A stretch of 64,000 nt of DNA. Origin: Nicotiana tabacum. Its lineage: Eukaryota > Streptophyta > Magnoliopsida > Solanales > Solanaceae. The stretch is from NCBI RefSeq assembly GCF_000715075.1, contig NC_134090.1:50041792-50105791 (forward strand), in the 5' to 3' direction. The position numbers and the translations under genes are program-made. Under the pieces are notes generated by a model. It did not search any database. It was not told where the DNA came from and was given only the letters and a program-made list of their open reading frames with translations. Of this stretch, positions 11,600 to 23,615 are shown piece by piece (the first letter of the stretch is position 1; every line of letters starts with the position of its first letter).

Positions 11600-13243
11600 T
11601 CACATAAGTGATAACCCTGCTGGTAGAATGGCCAGGAGTCCCTCCCACTCTGACAGAGGAAACCCTAGAAAGGCTAGGGTCACCGACTTAGCATGACAAT
11701 CCAATATAGCATGATAAGGTGAGAGCCAATCCATACCCAAAATGATATCAAAGTCGACCATATCGGGAAGTAGGAGATCTACACGAGTCTCAAAACTCCC
11801 AATGGTAACCATACACGAATGATAAACATGATCTACGACAATAGCATCACCCACGGGTGTGGACACATATACAGAAGCACTCAAAGAATCACGAGGCAGA
11901 ACCAAATATGAAGCAAAATAGGATGACACGTATGAATAAGTAGAACCCGGATCAAATAGAACTGAGGCATCTCTACTACAAAATAAAACCATACCTATGA
12001 TAACTGCGTCAGATGACTCAGCATCCTGCCTTACTAGAAAAGCAGAGCATCGGTGCTGGGCCCTACCACTCTCAACTACATCTCGAGGACATGCCCTGGC
12101 TGGCTGGCCTCTACCTCTAGCAGCCTGACCTCCACCTCTAATGCCTTGACATTCACCTCTAGCTATCTGACCCCTACCTCTAGCTGGTTGGGCGGGCGGT
12201 GAAGCACCTGGTGCCGGAACCATAGCACGAAAACCCTGATGCTGGGAACAGCTCGATGCTCCAAGGGCAAAATCTAGCAATGTGCCTCGGATTGCCACAA
12301 GTATAACAAGACCTCGACTGCTGAGACTGTTGACCCGGAGAAAGTTCCTCAATAAACCTCCTAACTCTCTATCTCTCGGTAGTAGAAGAAGAATAGCATG
12401 ATGGTCAAGATCCACAAATTGAGTCTCATACTGTGTAACAGACATAGAGCCATGCTGAAGACGCTCGAGCTGCCTTCGATAGTCTTATCTCTGAGTGATA
12501 GGAAGGAACTTCACAAGGAATAGTTGAGAGAACTGGTCCCAAGTAAGAGTAGGTGACCCAGCTAGTCTGGTCAACATATAATCCTTCCACAATCTCTTGG
12601 CGGAACCCGTCAAATGGAATGCAGTAAAATCGACCCCATTGGTCTTCATTATGCCCATGTTTCGTAACACCTCATGATAGTTGTCAAGATAATCCTGAGG
12701 GTACTCTGAAGATGCACCACTGAAGTAAACTGTAAAGAACTTGGTAAACCTATCCAACCTCCATAAAGCATCAGCAAACATAGTTGATCCATCACCAGTC
12801 GGTGCCGCAACACCCGGCTGAACTACCCCAACTGGCTAGGCTACTAGAATCTAAAACTGGGGAGCCATGTGATCTGGAGTGTGAGTAGCGGGAGTCTATA
12901 CTCCTCCCCCAGCCTGGGAGACGGTTGGTGCCATAGGGAATATGCCAGTCTGGGCTACACTCTCCATAAGGCCCACTAAATGGAACAAGGCGTCCTGAAG
13001 CGCTGGTGTGGCAATGAACCCCTCCGGAACCTGAGCTGGTCTAGCTGGAACAGACTAGGATGGAACCTCCTCGTCAAACTCAACCTGAGGCTTCACTGCT
13101 GGTGCTGGTACTCGAGCTCGGGGCTGAGCTCTACCCCTGCCTCGGCCTCTGGCACGACCTCGGCCTCAACCTATGCCCCTTGTAGGAGCTGTCACTGGGG
13201 GCTCTGGCTGCTACTCTACTGAAGATGTGGTACGTGTTCTCAT
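11600..13243 (-). pseudogene. Element E gag and protease, fragmented
   Basis: The likely gag start is the ATG at 13241-13243, shortly after the PBS. Gag continues through an Arg/Gly and Pro-rich N-terminus with several stops and then the capsid-like segment (FVSGA-type region, TGSAKRLWKDY, LTWDQFSQLF) at 12485-12781. A Gly/Arg/Gln-rich stretch (QPARGRGQ repeats near 12110-12190) leads into the protease, with active site LFDPGSTYSYV near 11930-11960 and GMDWLSPYHAILDCH near 11690-11740. The zinc-knuckle region near 12300 is degraded. A frame break occurs near 12445-12490. Gag forms the particle and the aspartic protease matures the polyprotein. Confidence 0.86.
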
Positions 13244-13430
13244 CATATGCGAAGGACAAGAGTAGAAGAGTTCGATTAGTACGGAGAGAACAAAATCGTA
13301 TGACAGAGAAGAATAGAAGTGAAATTGTTCCTAAACTCTGTAGCCTCTAGGTGATAAATACAGATGTCTCCGTACTGATCCCCCAGACTCTACTAAGCCT
13401 GTTCGTGAATTGTGAGACCTAGGCAACCTA

Positions 13431-13444
13431 GTGCTTTGATACCA
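13431..13444 (-). other. Primer-binding site of element E
   Basis: On the minus strand this reads TGGTATCAAAGCAC, close to the tRNA-Met complement TGGTATCAGAGC with one change. It lies three bases inside the LTR end that starts at 13448 (TGTCACGACC on the plus strand), which fixes the 5' LTR to the right. Confidence 0.8.
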
Positions 13445-13447
13445 ACT

Positions 13448-14239
13448 TGTCACGACCTGGAATTCCCATTGTCGGGACTGTGATGGCGCCTAACATTTCA
13501 CTTGCTAGGAAATCCAATGATTGAGATCATCAAGCCAAATTCTTAACTTTTTTAGTGATAAACATTAAATAAGCCATAACAAGGTAAAAAGAAAAGCGCG
13601 GAATTCAATAATAACATTAATACTTATACACAACTACCCAGAATCTGGTGTCACAATCCACAAACTACTAAGATTTAGCTACAAGTAAGGTGTCTGAAGG
13701 AAATACAACTATTTTCCATATAAATGAAACAGTAAAGGAAATGCGTAGAAGAGGACGCTAGGTCCTGCAGATGTCAATAAGACTACCTTGGGTCTCCAAA
13801 CAGATCAAGCTAGCAGCTAGACTCAGGGTCAACTCGGTCCGGTACCAAATTTTGCATAAAAAGTGCAGAGTGCAATATCAGCACAATCGACCCCATGTAC
13901 TAGTAAGTGTCGAGTCTAACCTTGGCGGAGTGGTGACGAGGCTAAGACAATACACATTCATAAATCTGTGCAGTTAAACAATATACGAGCATAATGACAA
14001 CTAATAGAAGCTGAACAGATAATAACGGGAGAGGAAACATGCTGAGGGGAGTACAAGATAAAGAAAACTGTAACAGTAAAGAAACCACAGCAAACAATAT
14101 GCTTTGCGCCAATAAAAGTATTAAACACAGTAAAGACAAGTGCACGGCATCACTCTTCGTGCTTTTACTCTCAACCTCACCATAATAATTAACAAAAACG
14201 GCATGGAATCACCCTTAGTGCATTAACTCTCATCCTCAC
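13448..14239 (-). repeat. Element E 5' LTR, inner part
   Basis: Begins TGTCACGACCTGG and runs to the insertion of element C. The last 5 bases, CTCAC (14235-14239), are repeated at 57798-57802 as the target duplication. The part near 14135-14239 contains two copies of a short unit (ggCATcACCCTTaGTGCATTAACTC-like) that continues on the far side of C, which shows both pieces belong to one LTR. No gene is present. Short open frames here are not coding. Confidence 0.83.
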
Positions 14240-15890
14240 TGTCGCGCCCCCTTTTTCTTGCGAAATCCGGCTTCGACATTTGATAACTCCTTTGAGAGGG
14301 TAGGGAAAAGGAATTGGTTAGAGTCGCCACCTAACGAATTAAGTTGTGTTAGGGCACCTAGAGCAGATAACTCATATTATACCAGTTTGCATCACCAGAG
14401 ATCGGGTAAGGGCTCGAAATTGCCTCGAAGAGAAGGTGTTAGGTACTCTTTGAGATCCATAACTGTAGGTCCCAACCGAACTCAATTATGAATTAATCTA
14501 ATAAACAAGCGCGAGAGTTATTTAATAAGGATGGGGGGTCCTAAAGACTATCAATTACATATTTCATGCGATGAACATAGACAAGAAATTATTCAAAAGA
14601 GACACAAAATCGAACCAGATCTGGTCCAAATGAAAAGGGTCTAAAACCCTAATTTAGGGTAAGTAAAAGAAATCGACAAAAATAGGCAGATTTATGCATA
14701 ATAGGACGAATATAGACGGGATAGTATTTAAAATTAAAGCCTGGACCAGTTTTGGTTCGAACTAAAAGAGGATATGAAAACCCTAACCTTAGGGTTAAGT
14801 ACGAATCAGTGAGCGATACGGAAAATAATCGTACTTACGAAGAGCAAGTGATGAACACGGACGGAATAAACAGCAAATTAAGGATTTGAACCAATTTTAG
14901 GTTCGATTCATACAAGATCCGATTTCCATATTACGCAAGAAATTATGTAATACCATAAATGGTAACCAGTAGGGAGGAGGGGTCAATAAGGTAAGGGAAT
15001 CGTGGATTGATCCCATTTTGAGTCGGAATCGGAGGGATTTGGGGGGTGGCGGCGCTAGGGTTTATAGAGGAGGGGAGAAGGTTCGAGAGAGCTCAAGGGC
15101 GGCGGGGCTGGGATAATGGTCTCTAAGATTTGGAGGTGGGGATATAAGGAAAAGGTGGGGTTGTTTGTGAGCCGGTGATCAACGGCTGGGATTTAGGCAA
15201 GGTTGGGTCGGTTCCAGACTGGGTTAGGGGGTTATGGATTGGGCATAAGTGTTGGGCTAAGGATTTGGGTAGGTGTAAATGGGCTAATGTGTTGGGTTAT
15301 GCTTGGGTAGCTTAGGTCCGAAATATATTAAAAATTGGGCCAGATTTTAAATAGCCAAATTTAACCAATAAATAATTTGTAAATAGATAAATAAAAAAAT
15401 ATTATTTGTGCACTAAAATAATTTAAAATAGTTATTTAGTATTTTAAAAATATAAAAAATTATTTTCTACACAAATAGTGTAATTATACATTAATATGGG
15501 CTATTTATTGCAAAGATGTGCAATTTGGCCTTAAAAATGCAAATGTAACTATAAAAAATACACTGAAAATATTTAATCATTATGTTGGCATAATGATGGT
15601 TGGCATAATGATGATTTTCCCCACTTGTGGGATTATACTGGGTCGTTGTTGTTGTTGGCATAATGATGATTTTAGATGGTTAAATCATCATAAAAATAAT
15701 ATGAAGGATAATTATTGGATATTTATGTAATAAAATACATAAATAAATTGATTTAAAGCCTTTAAAAATATGGAAAATTATGAAAAATACTTGTGCATTC
15801 TTGTAAATCAGATGATGATGCATGTGCACTGTTTGAAAGTATATATATATATATATGGAAAGTATAAGGGAAAAATTAGGGATCAACAGC
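14240..15890 (-). repeat. Element C 3' LTR, shortened
   Basis: Aligns with both ends of 53684-57797: the outer block (TTCGACATTTGAtAACTCC near 14270) and the inner block ending GGGATCAACA. It lacks about 2.46 kb present in the other LTR between positions matching 53960 and 56440, and a further 120 bp near 57100-57220. The 15602-15673 region also holds a short SINE insertion absent from the other copy. By eye the two LTRs differ at roughly one base in eight. Confidence 0.85.
15619..15656 (+). mobile_element. 5'-truncated TS-like SINE tail
   Basis: A 38-bp insert, ccccacttgtgggattatac followed by tgggtc and a (GTT)n tail, looks like the 3' end of the tobacco TS SINE family, which ends in TTG repeats. 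It is flanked by a perfect 17-bp direct repeat, ggcataatgatgatttt, at 15602-15618 and 15657-15673. The matching place in the other LTR of C (near 57575-57595) is uninterrupted. Severe 5' truncation with long target duplications fits LINE-driven retroposition. Confidence 0.75.
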
Positions 15891-15906
15891 TACCCCTCTT
15901 TACCCG
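15891..15906 (-). other. Polypurine tract region of element C
   Basis: Directly inside the 3' LTR, the minus strand reads GGTAAAGAGGGGTAGC and then the LTR (TGTTGATCC). A purine-rich tract is expected here as the primer for plus-strand synthesis. Confidence 0.6.
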
Positions 15907-16418
15907 GAAAGGATGAAAGAGTTGTCGGGTAAAGTACTGATGACCGATTTTGACCGAATGGGGTGTTTTGAAAAATATAGGTTGCACCCTTGTCACTGAG
16001 TTGCCTATATATCCCTGGTTTTACAGGAATCAGGTCGTGTGTAGTTCTAGACCAAACGACAAATGAAACCGATGGAATTGTTATAGGAATAGTCGTGTGT
16101 TTCGGAAAGGGTTCTCTTGGGAAGGATAGTATCGGATGGATTTATACGGAGTTATGAATGTGAATCTGAAACGTAATGGATGTATCATAGGGCATATATC
16201 TGAAAGGTCATGGAGTAAAGGCGAGTAATTGATGGGAGTTGGTTATGTCCGGGATAATGGTCAGGTGTGAATGGTATGAGTGGAAACCAGAGCAAAGCTT
16301 GCTCTTATTTGAAGAACGGTTAACTCCTGAATTAACTGCAAAACTTAAAACACGATACGTGCAAATATATATGGATTATTACACGATACGTGCAAATATA
16401 TATATTGCAAATATACGT
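15907..16418 (-). other. Element C 3' UTR before the array
   Basis: No coding signal is seen. The only structure is a short duplication, acacgatacgtgcaaatata, at about 16351-16370 and 16381-16400, just ahead of the large array. Confidence 0.5.
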
Positions 16419-19400
16419 GAGACAGAGCTTAGTCTCATGCAAAGAGAAGGAAATGCTTAGCCTTATGCAAATAGGGAGGCAGGGCCTAGCCTCATGCAAG
16501 AATTGAGACAGAGCTTAGTCTCATGCAAAGAGAAGGCAATGCTTAGCCATATGTAAATACGGAGGCAGGGCTTAGCCTCATGCAACAATTGAGACCGAGC
16601 TTAGTCTCATACAAAGAGAAGGCAATTATTAGCCTTATGCAAATACGGAGGCAGGGATTAGCCTCATGCAAGAATTGAGACAGAGCTTAGTCTCATGCAA
16701 AGAGAAGGAAATGCTTAGCCTTATGCAAATAGGAAGTTCGGGCTTAGCCTCATACAAGAATTGAGACAGAGCTTAGTCTCATGCAAAGAGAAGGAAATGC
16801 TTAGCCTTATGCAAATAGGAAGGTAGGGCTTAGCCTCATGCAAGAATTGATACAGAGCTTAGTCTCATGCAAAGAAAAGGCAACACATAGCCTTATGCAA
16901 ATAGGGAGGCAGGGCTTTGCCTTATGCAAGAATTGAGACAGAGCTTAGTCTCATGCAAAGAGAAGGCAATGCTTAGCCTTATGCAAATACAAAGGCATAG
17001 ATTAGCCTCATGCAAGAATTGAGACAAAGCTTAGTCTCATGCAAAGAGAAGGCAATGCTTTGCCTTATGCAAATAGGGAGGCGGGGCTTAGACTCATGCA
17101 AGAATTGAGACAGAGCTTAGTCTCATGTAAAGAGAAGGCAATGCTTAGCCTTATGAAAATAAGGATGCAGGGCTTAGCCTCATGCAAGAAAAGGGATACA
17201 GGGCTTAGCCTCATGCAAGAAAAGGGAGACAAGGCTTAGTCTCTTACAGGATTTGAGACAGAGCTTAGTCTCATACAAAGAGAAGGCAGGCAATGCTTAG
17301 CCTTATGCAAACAGGGAGGCTGGGCATATCCTCATGCAAGAATTGAGACAGGGCTTAGTCTCATACAAAGAGAAGGCAATTCTTAGCCTTATGAACATAG
17401 GGAGGCAAGGCTTAGCCTTATGCAAGAATTGAGATAGAGCTTAGTCTCATGCAAAGAGAAGGCAATGCTTAGCCTTATGCAACTAGGGAAGCAGGGCTTA
17501 GCCTCATGCAAGAATTGAGACAAAGATTAGTCTCATGCAAAGAGAAGGCAATACTTAGCCTTATGCAAATACGGAGGTAGGGCTTAGCCTCATGCAAGAA
17601 TTGAGACGGAGCTTAGTCTCATGCAAAGAGAAGGAAATGCTTAGCCTTATGCAAATAGGAAGGTAGGGCTTAGCCTCAAGCAAGAATTGAGACAGAGCTT
17701 AGTCTCATGAAAAGAAAAGGAAATGCTTAGCTTATGCAAATAGGGAGGCAGGGCTTTGCTTTCATGCAAGAATTGAGACAGAGCTTAGTCTCGTGCAAAA
17801 AGAAGACAATACTTAGCCTTATGGAAATACGGAGGCAGGGCTTAGCCTCATGCAAGAATTGAGACAGAGATTAGTCTCATGCAAAGAGAAGGCAATGCTT
17901 AGCCTTATGCAAAAAGGGAGGCAGGGTTTAGCCTTATGCAAGAATTGAGACAGAGCTTAGTCTCATGAAAAGAGACGGCAATGCTTAGCCTTGTGCAAAT
18001 AGCGAGGCAAGACTTAGACTTATGTAAGAATTGAGACAGAGCTTAGTCTCATGCAAAGAGAAGTCAATGCTTAGCCTTATGCAAAAAGGGAGGCAGGACT
18101 TAGCCTTGTGCAAGAAAAGGGAGACAAGGCTTAGCCTCATGCAAAAAAAGGGAGACAAGGCTTAGTCTCTTGCAGGATTTGAGGCAGAGCTTAGTCTCAT
18201 GCAAAGAGAAGGCAATGCTTAGCCTTATGCAAACAGGGAAGCAGGGCTTAGCCTCATGCAAGAATTAAGACAAGTCTTAGTCGCATGCAAAGAGAAGGCA
18301 ATGCTTAGCCTTATGCAAATAGGGAGGCAGGGCTTAGCCTCATCCAAGAAAAGAGAGACGGGGCTTAGCCTCATGCAAGAAAAGGGAGACAAGGCTTAGT
18401 CTCTAGCAGAATTTGAGACAGAGCTTAGTCTCATGCAAAGAGAAGGAAATGCTTAGCCTTATGCAAATAGGGAGGCAGGGTTTAGCCTCGTGCAAGAATT
18501 GAGACAGGGGTTAGTATCATACAAAGAGAAGGCAATGCTTAGCCTTATGCAAATAGGTAGGCAAGGCTTAGCTTCATGCAAGAATTGAGACAGCACTTAG
18601 TCTCATGGAAAATGAAGGCAATGCTTAGCCTTATGTAAATAAGGAGGCAGGGCTTAGCCTCAAGCAAGAATTGAGACAGAGCTTAGTCTCATGCAAAGGG
18701 AAGGCAATTATTAGCCTTATGCAAATACGGAGGTAGGGCTTAGACTCATGCAAGAATTGAGACAGAGCTTAGTCTCATGCAAAGAGAAGGAAATTCTTAG
18801 CCTTATGCAAGAATTGAGACAGAGCTTAGTCTCATACAAAGAGAGGGCAGGCAATGCTTAGCCTTATGCAAACAGGGTGGCTGGGCATAGCCTCATGCAA
18901 GAATTGAGACAGGGCTTAGTCTCATACAAAGAGAAGGCAATGCTTAGCCTTATGAAAATAGGGAGGCAAGGCTTAGCCTAATGAAAGAATTGAGATAGAG
19001 CTTAGTCCCATGCAAAGAGAAGGCAATGCTTAGCCTTATGCAACTAGGGAAGCAGGGCTTAGCCTCATGTAAGAATTGAGACAGAGCTTAGTCTCATGCA
19101 AAGAGAAGTCAATACTTAGCCTTATGCAAATACGGAGGCAGGGCTTAGCCTCATGCAAGAATTGAGACGGAGCTTAGTCTCATGCAAAGAGAAGGAAATG
19201 CTTAGCCTTATGCAAATAGGAAGGTAGGGCTTAGCCTCAAGCAAGAATTGAGACAGAGCTTAGTCTCATGAAAAAGAAAAGGCAATGCTTAGCTTATGCA
19301 AATAGGGAGGCAGGGCTTTGCTTTCATGCAAGAATTGAGAAAGAGCTTAGTCTCGTGCAAAGAGAAGGCAATGCTTAGCCTTATGCAAATAGGGAAGCAG

Positions 19401-20533
19401 GGCTTAGCCTCATGCAAGAATTAAGACAAGTCTTAGTCTCATACAAAGAGAAGGCAATGCTTAGCCTTATGCAAATAGGGAGGCAGGGCTTAGCCTCATG
19501 CAAGAATTAAGACAGAGCTTAGTCTCATGTAAAGAGAAGGCAATTCTTAGCCTTATGCAAATACGGAGGCAAGGCTTAGACTCATGCAAGAATTGAGACA
19601 GAGCTTAGTCTCATGCAAAGAGAAGGAAATGCTTAGCCTTATGCAAATAGGAAGGTAAGGCTTAGCCTCATGTAAGAATTGAGACATAGCTTAGTCTCAT
19701 GCAAAGAAAAGGCAATGCTTAGCCTTATACAAATAGGGAGGCTGGGCTTAGCCTCATTCAAGAATTGAGACAGAACTTAGTCTCATGAAAAGAGAAGGCA
19801 ATTCTTAGTCTTATGCAAATACGGAGGCAGGGCTTAGCCTCATACAAGAATTGAGACAGAGCTTAGTCTCATGCAAAGAGAAGTCAATTCTTAGACTTAT
19901 GCAAATAGGGAGGCAGGGCTTAGCCTTATGCAATAATTGAGACAGAGCTTAGTCTCATGCAAAGAGAAGGCAATGCTTAGCCTTATGCAAATAGGGAGGC
20001 AGGGCTTAGCCTCATGCAAGAATTGAGACAGAGCTTAGTCTCATGCAAAGAGAAGACAATGCTTAGCCTTATGCAAATAGGGAGGCAGGGCTTAGCCTCA
20101 TCCAAGAAAAGAGAGACGAGGCTTAGCCTCATGCAAGAAAAGGGAGACAAGGCTTAGTCTCTAATTTGAGATAGAGCTTAGTCTCATGCAAAGAGAAGGA
20201 AATGCTTAGCCTTATGCAAATAGGGAGGCAGGGTTTAGCCTCGTGCAAGAATTGAGACAGGGGTTAGTATCATACAAAGAGAAGGCAATGCTTAGCCTTA
20301 TGCAAATAGGTAGGCAAGGCTTAGCTTCATGCAAGAATTGAGACAGCACTTAGTCTCATGCAAAATGAAGGCAATGCTTAGACTTATGTAAATAAGGAGG
20401 TAGGGCTTAGCCTCAAGCAAGAATTGAGACAGAGCTTAGTCTCATTCAAAGGGAAGGCAATGCTTAGCCTTATGCATGTGAGGAGGCAGGGCTTATCCTC
20501 ATACAAGATTTGAGACAATGCTTAGTCTCATGC
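16419..20533 (-). repeat. 4.1-kb tandem array of 86-bp triple-hairpin units in the 3' UTR of C
   Basis: About 48 units by length (4115/86), with indels and some shorter units. Each 86-bp unit is three related blocks of about 28-29 bp, each ending in ATGCAA or a close variant. On the plus strand the blocks are GAGAC-agagctta-GTCTC, AAGGC-aatgctta-GCCTT and GAGGC-agggctta-GCCTC: three hairpins with the same loop ending (gctta) but different, still matching, arms. The array lies between integrase (ends 21237) and the PPT/LTR, the place where Ogre-type elements are known to carry variable tandem repeats. Open frames inside it are by-products of the repeat. Confidence 0.93.
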
Positions 20534-21236
20534 GATGGACAAATAGCAAATAGGAGCAGAATATTTCTTAGTTGGAGATATATTTGCGCTTGGCTGTCCG
20601 GTTGTCATGAAGGTAATGATTTTAAGTCGCACGTACTTGTGGTTATTCCTTGTTCATGCATCCAAAAAAATGTGAGTTTTTCGGGGAAGGTTGGTTCATG
20701 CCTTCGCCTGCTTGTTTTGCTTTGCTTTGCTCTGGAGATCATGTTCAAGTTACCCTGGGTAACATCTGGCTGCCATAGAAAAAAAGTTTTCGAAAAGTAT
20801 GCATGCATTTGATTAGTTATTTTAAAACATGGCAGTATATAATTTCAGATAAATTAGATGAACTAATGACTGCGACACTTTTAGAGACGTTGCGGCTTCT
20901 TTGCATCAGAATTTTATGGGTCCTTCTCAAAATTCCACCCCAATTTAGTAAGCAATCCTTCGGCCGTTTTGCATGTGACGAAGTTTGTTGGACCTGCTCC
21001 AAATTTTGAGAATCCTTCTCAAAATTCTGCCCCAGTTACTTAACCAATTCTCTGACTGTCTTACATATGACGACGTCGCCTAGACTTGCTCCAGAATTTT
21101 AAGGGTCCTCCTCAAAATTCTACCCCAGTTTCTGATTGTGGGAAAATGAAAATTTTATTGAGATGTGACCGAACCCACAAGGCTACCCACGTATCCCCTC
21201 TTAAATGGGAATCAGGTTAATCATAGTTCAGTTACA
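20534..21236 (-). other. Element C 3' UTR between integrase and array
   Basis: Non-coding. At about 20910-21140 there are two and a half copies of a unit of about 92 bp, each with CTTCTCAAAATTC, CCCCA and GACNTGCTCCA-type blocks. The remainder (20534-20900) shows no gene or clear repeat. Confidence 0.55.
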
Positions 21237-22432
21237 TCAGATGAAAAAATGTAAACAATTGAAATATAATATCTCTTGATTGCATATGAATTGATAGGCT
21301 TTGGCCAAACTTCTCTGTCCATTTTTGCAAGTATGAGATCTCCTCATGTTAGCACCTTGTGAACCATGTAAGGACCTTCGCAGTTTGGTGAAAAATTCCC
21401 TTTGGCTTCGTCTTGATATGGAAAGATCCGCTTCAACACCAGCTACCCCGGTGTGAACTGTCTTGGTTTGACCCTTTTTGTTGAAAGCTCTGGACATTTT
21501 ATTCTGATAAAGCTGACCATGACACACTGCATTCATCCATTTTCCATCTATGAGGGCTAATTGCTCATAGCGGCTCTTCATCCATTCTGCATCACTGAGT
21601 TTGGCTTCTTGTATGATCCTTAAAGAAAGAATTTCTACCTCGGCGGGAATGACAGCTTCGATACCATAAACCAACAAATAGGGAGTTGCCCTGGTTGATG
21701 TGCGGACTGTGGTAAGGTATCCCACTAATCAAATGGTACTTTCTCGTGCCATTGCTTGTGATTCTCTACCATTTTCCTTAGTATCTTCTTGATGTTCTTG
21801 TTGGCAGCTTCCACGACTCCGTTCATTTGAGGCCTGTATGCTGTGGAGTTTTTGTGCTTGATTTTGAAAGTTTCACACATGGCTTTGATCAGATCACTGT
21901 TAAGATTGGAAGCATTATCAGTGATGATGGACTCGGGAACCCCGAATCGACAAACAATACGATCCCTGATAAAATCTACAACGACTTTCTTGGTTATAAC
22001 TTTGTAAGATGTAGCCTCTACCTATTTTGTGAAGTAATCGATGGCCTCTAAAATGAACTTGTGCCCGTTTTAGGTAGTGGGTTCGATCGGACCAATGACA
22101 TCCATTCCCCAGGCAGCAAAAGGCCAAGGTACACTCGTTGCGTTGAGTTTATTTGGCGGCACTCGTATCATATCTGCATATATCTGGCATTGGTGGCATT
22201 TCTGGATGTACCAGATGCAATCTCTTTCCATAGTCATCCAAAAGTATCCAGCTCTGAGTATCTTCTTGGCTAGAACAAAACCGTTCATATGTGGACCGTA
22301 GGTTCCGGCATGTATTTCCTCGAGCAATTTGGAAGCTTCTTTGGCCTCAACACAACTTAATAGTCCTAGATCAGGTGTTCTCTTATACAAAATTCCTCCG
22401 CTTTGGAAGAAATAATTGGACAGCCTACGCAT
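21237..22432 (-). pseudogene. Element C integrase, broken
   Basis: Tat-lineage integrase. The N-terminal zinc-binding part (HAGTYGPHMNG...YFWMTMERDCIWYIQKCHQC) is at 22200-22400, followed by the DDE core: the first Asp in WGMDVIGPIEP (near 22090), the second in SIITDNASN (near 21925) and the Glu in GVVEAANKN (near 21800). The C-terminal part is at 21237-21725 (ATPYLLVYGIEAVIPAEVE). Stops interrupt the core near 22070 and near 21725, and the C-terminal frame shifts after FNKKGQTK. It lies immediately upstream of the 3' UTR, as expected for this lineage. Confidence 0.87.
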
Positions 22433-22549
22433 TGTGCGCTTTTTAGTATGGTTCGTCTGCTAAGGGTATTCTTCTTTCGCCAAATATTCCTTGATGTCGT
22501 GGAACCATGGATTTCCATCCATTTCTTCTTCAACATGAGCATAATAAGC

Positions 22550-23000
22550 TGGCTAACTATGGATCCTTACTGGAATGGGATCGATGAAATTCTTATCCGG
22601 ATGTTGTATCATGGAAGACAAAGTGGCCAGTGCATCTGCGAACTCATTCTGGATTCTTGGAACATGTTTGAATTTTTTTTCTTGAACCTATTTATAAGTT
22701 CTTGCACATGATACAGGTATGGTAGTATCTTGGTATTTTTCGTAGCCCATTCTCCTTGAACCTGATGTAACAGAAGATCCGAATCACCAATTACCAACAA
22801 CTCTTGTATATTTATGTCGATGGACAAATTGAGTATGCAAGCCTCATATTCTGCCATATTGTTGGTGCATGAAAACCTAAGCTTTGCAGATACCGGATAA
22901 TGTTGACTCGTCTCTGATACCAAAACTGCTCCAATACATACTCCTTTGAAGTTTGCAGCTCCGTTGAAAAACATTCTCCAACAGTCGTAGGCTTCAGCAA
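22550..23000 (-). pseudogene. Element C archaeal-type RNase H (aRH)
   Basis: MFFNGAANFKG (FDGA in relatives, so the first acidic residue is Asn here), GAVLVSETSQHYPVSAKLRF, NNMAEYEACI and VIGDSDLLLHQVQGEW form the second RNase H domain that marks Tat/Ogre-type elements and lies between RNase H and integrase. The Asp-to-Asn change removes one predicted metal ligand. Glu (AEYEA) and Asp (GDSDL) remain. Confidence 0.85.
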
Positions 23001-23615
23001 TGTCCTCTCCTACGAATACACTTCTTCGTCAGGAAAATATGTTTTTAGTGGTTCGTTAGCAAGATGGTCTACCAATGCTTATCCTTTGACTGCCTTCTAA
23101 GTTATATAGATGATATCGAACTCACTCAGCAATATTTGCCACTTGGACAACTTCCCGATAAGCATAGGCTTCTGAAAGTTGTGCTTTAGAGGATCCATCC
23201 TTGATATGAGGTATGTGGTATAGGCACAGAAGTAATGCCTCAATTTCTGAGCTGTCCATATCAAAGCACAGCAAGTGCATTCTAGCAGAGAGTATCGTGC
23301 TTCATAAGGTGGAAACTTCTTACTCAAGTAATATATGGCTTGCTCCTTTCTTCTCGTCTCGTCATGTTGTTCCAAAATACAACCAAAAGCCCCATCTAGT
23401 ACGGACAAATAGAGTAGCAAAGGTCTCCCAGGTTCCAGCGGGATTAGGACTGGCGGTGTGGACAGGTATTCCTTGATTTTGTCAAAAGCCTTCTAATAAT
23501 CCTCGGTCCAACTGGTTGCAGCACCCTTATTCAACATTTTGAAGATTGGTTCACATATTACTGTGGACTATGCTATTAAGCGGCTGATATAATTGAGGCA
23601 TCCCAGGATACTCAT
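23001..23615 (-). pseudogene. Element C RNase H and RT thumb region, broken
   Basis: The frame 23097-23420 contains LYLSVLDGAFGCILEQHDE, QAIYYLSKKFPPYEARYSLLE and LRHYFCAYTTYLIS, the Ty3/gypsy RNase H. To the right on the plus strand (23420-23615) the minus strand reads the RT-RNase H connection (GCLNYISRLIA then a stop, STVICEP). Solo LTR D interrupts this block at 23611-23615/25891-25895. The frame on the other side resumes exactly. Confidence 0.84.

Noticed and set aside
12980..13222. Plus-strand frame opposite element E gag
   Set aside because: Shadow of the minus-strand Arg/Pro-rich gag N-terminus.
16239..17239. Short plus-strand open frames rich in SLMQ and REGNA
   Set aside because: Translation of the 86-bp repeat on the strand opposite to element C; stops recur in most units.
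16419..20533. Repeat spacing that at first sight resembles a CRISPR array
   Set aside because: Repeats are contiguous and degenerate with no unique spacers, in a plant retrotransposon 3' UTR.
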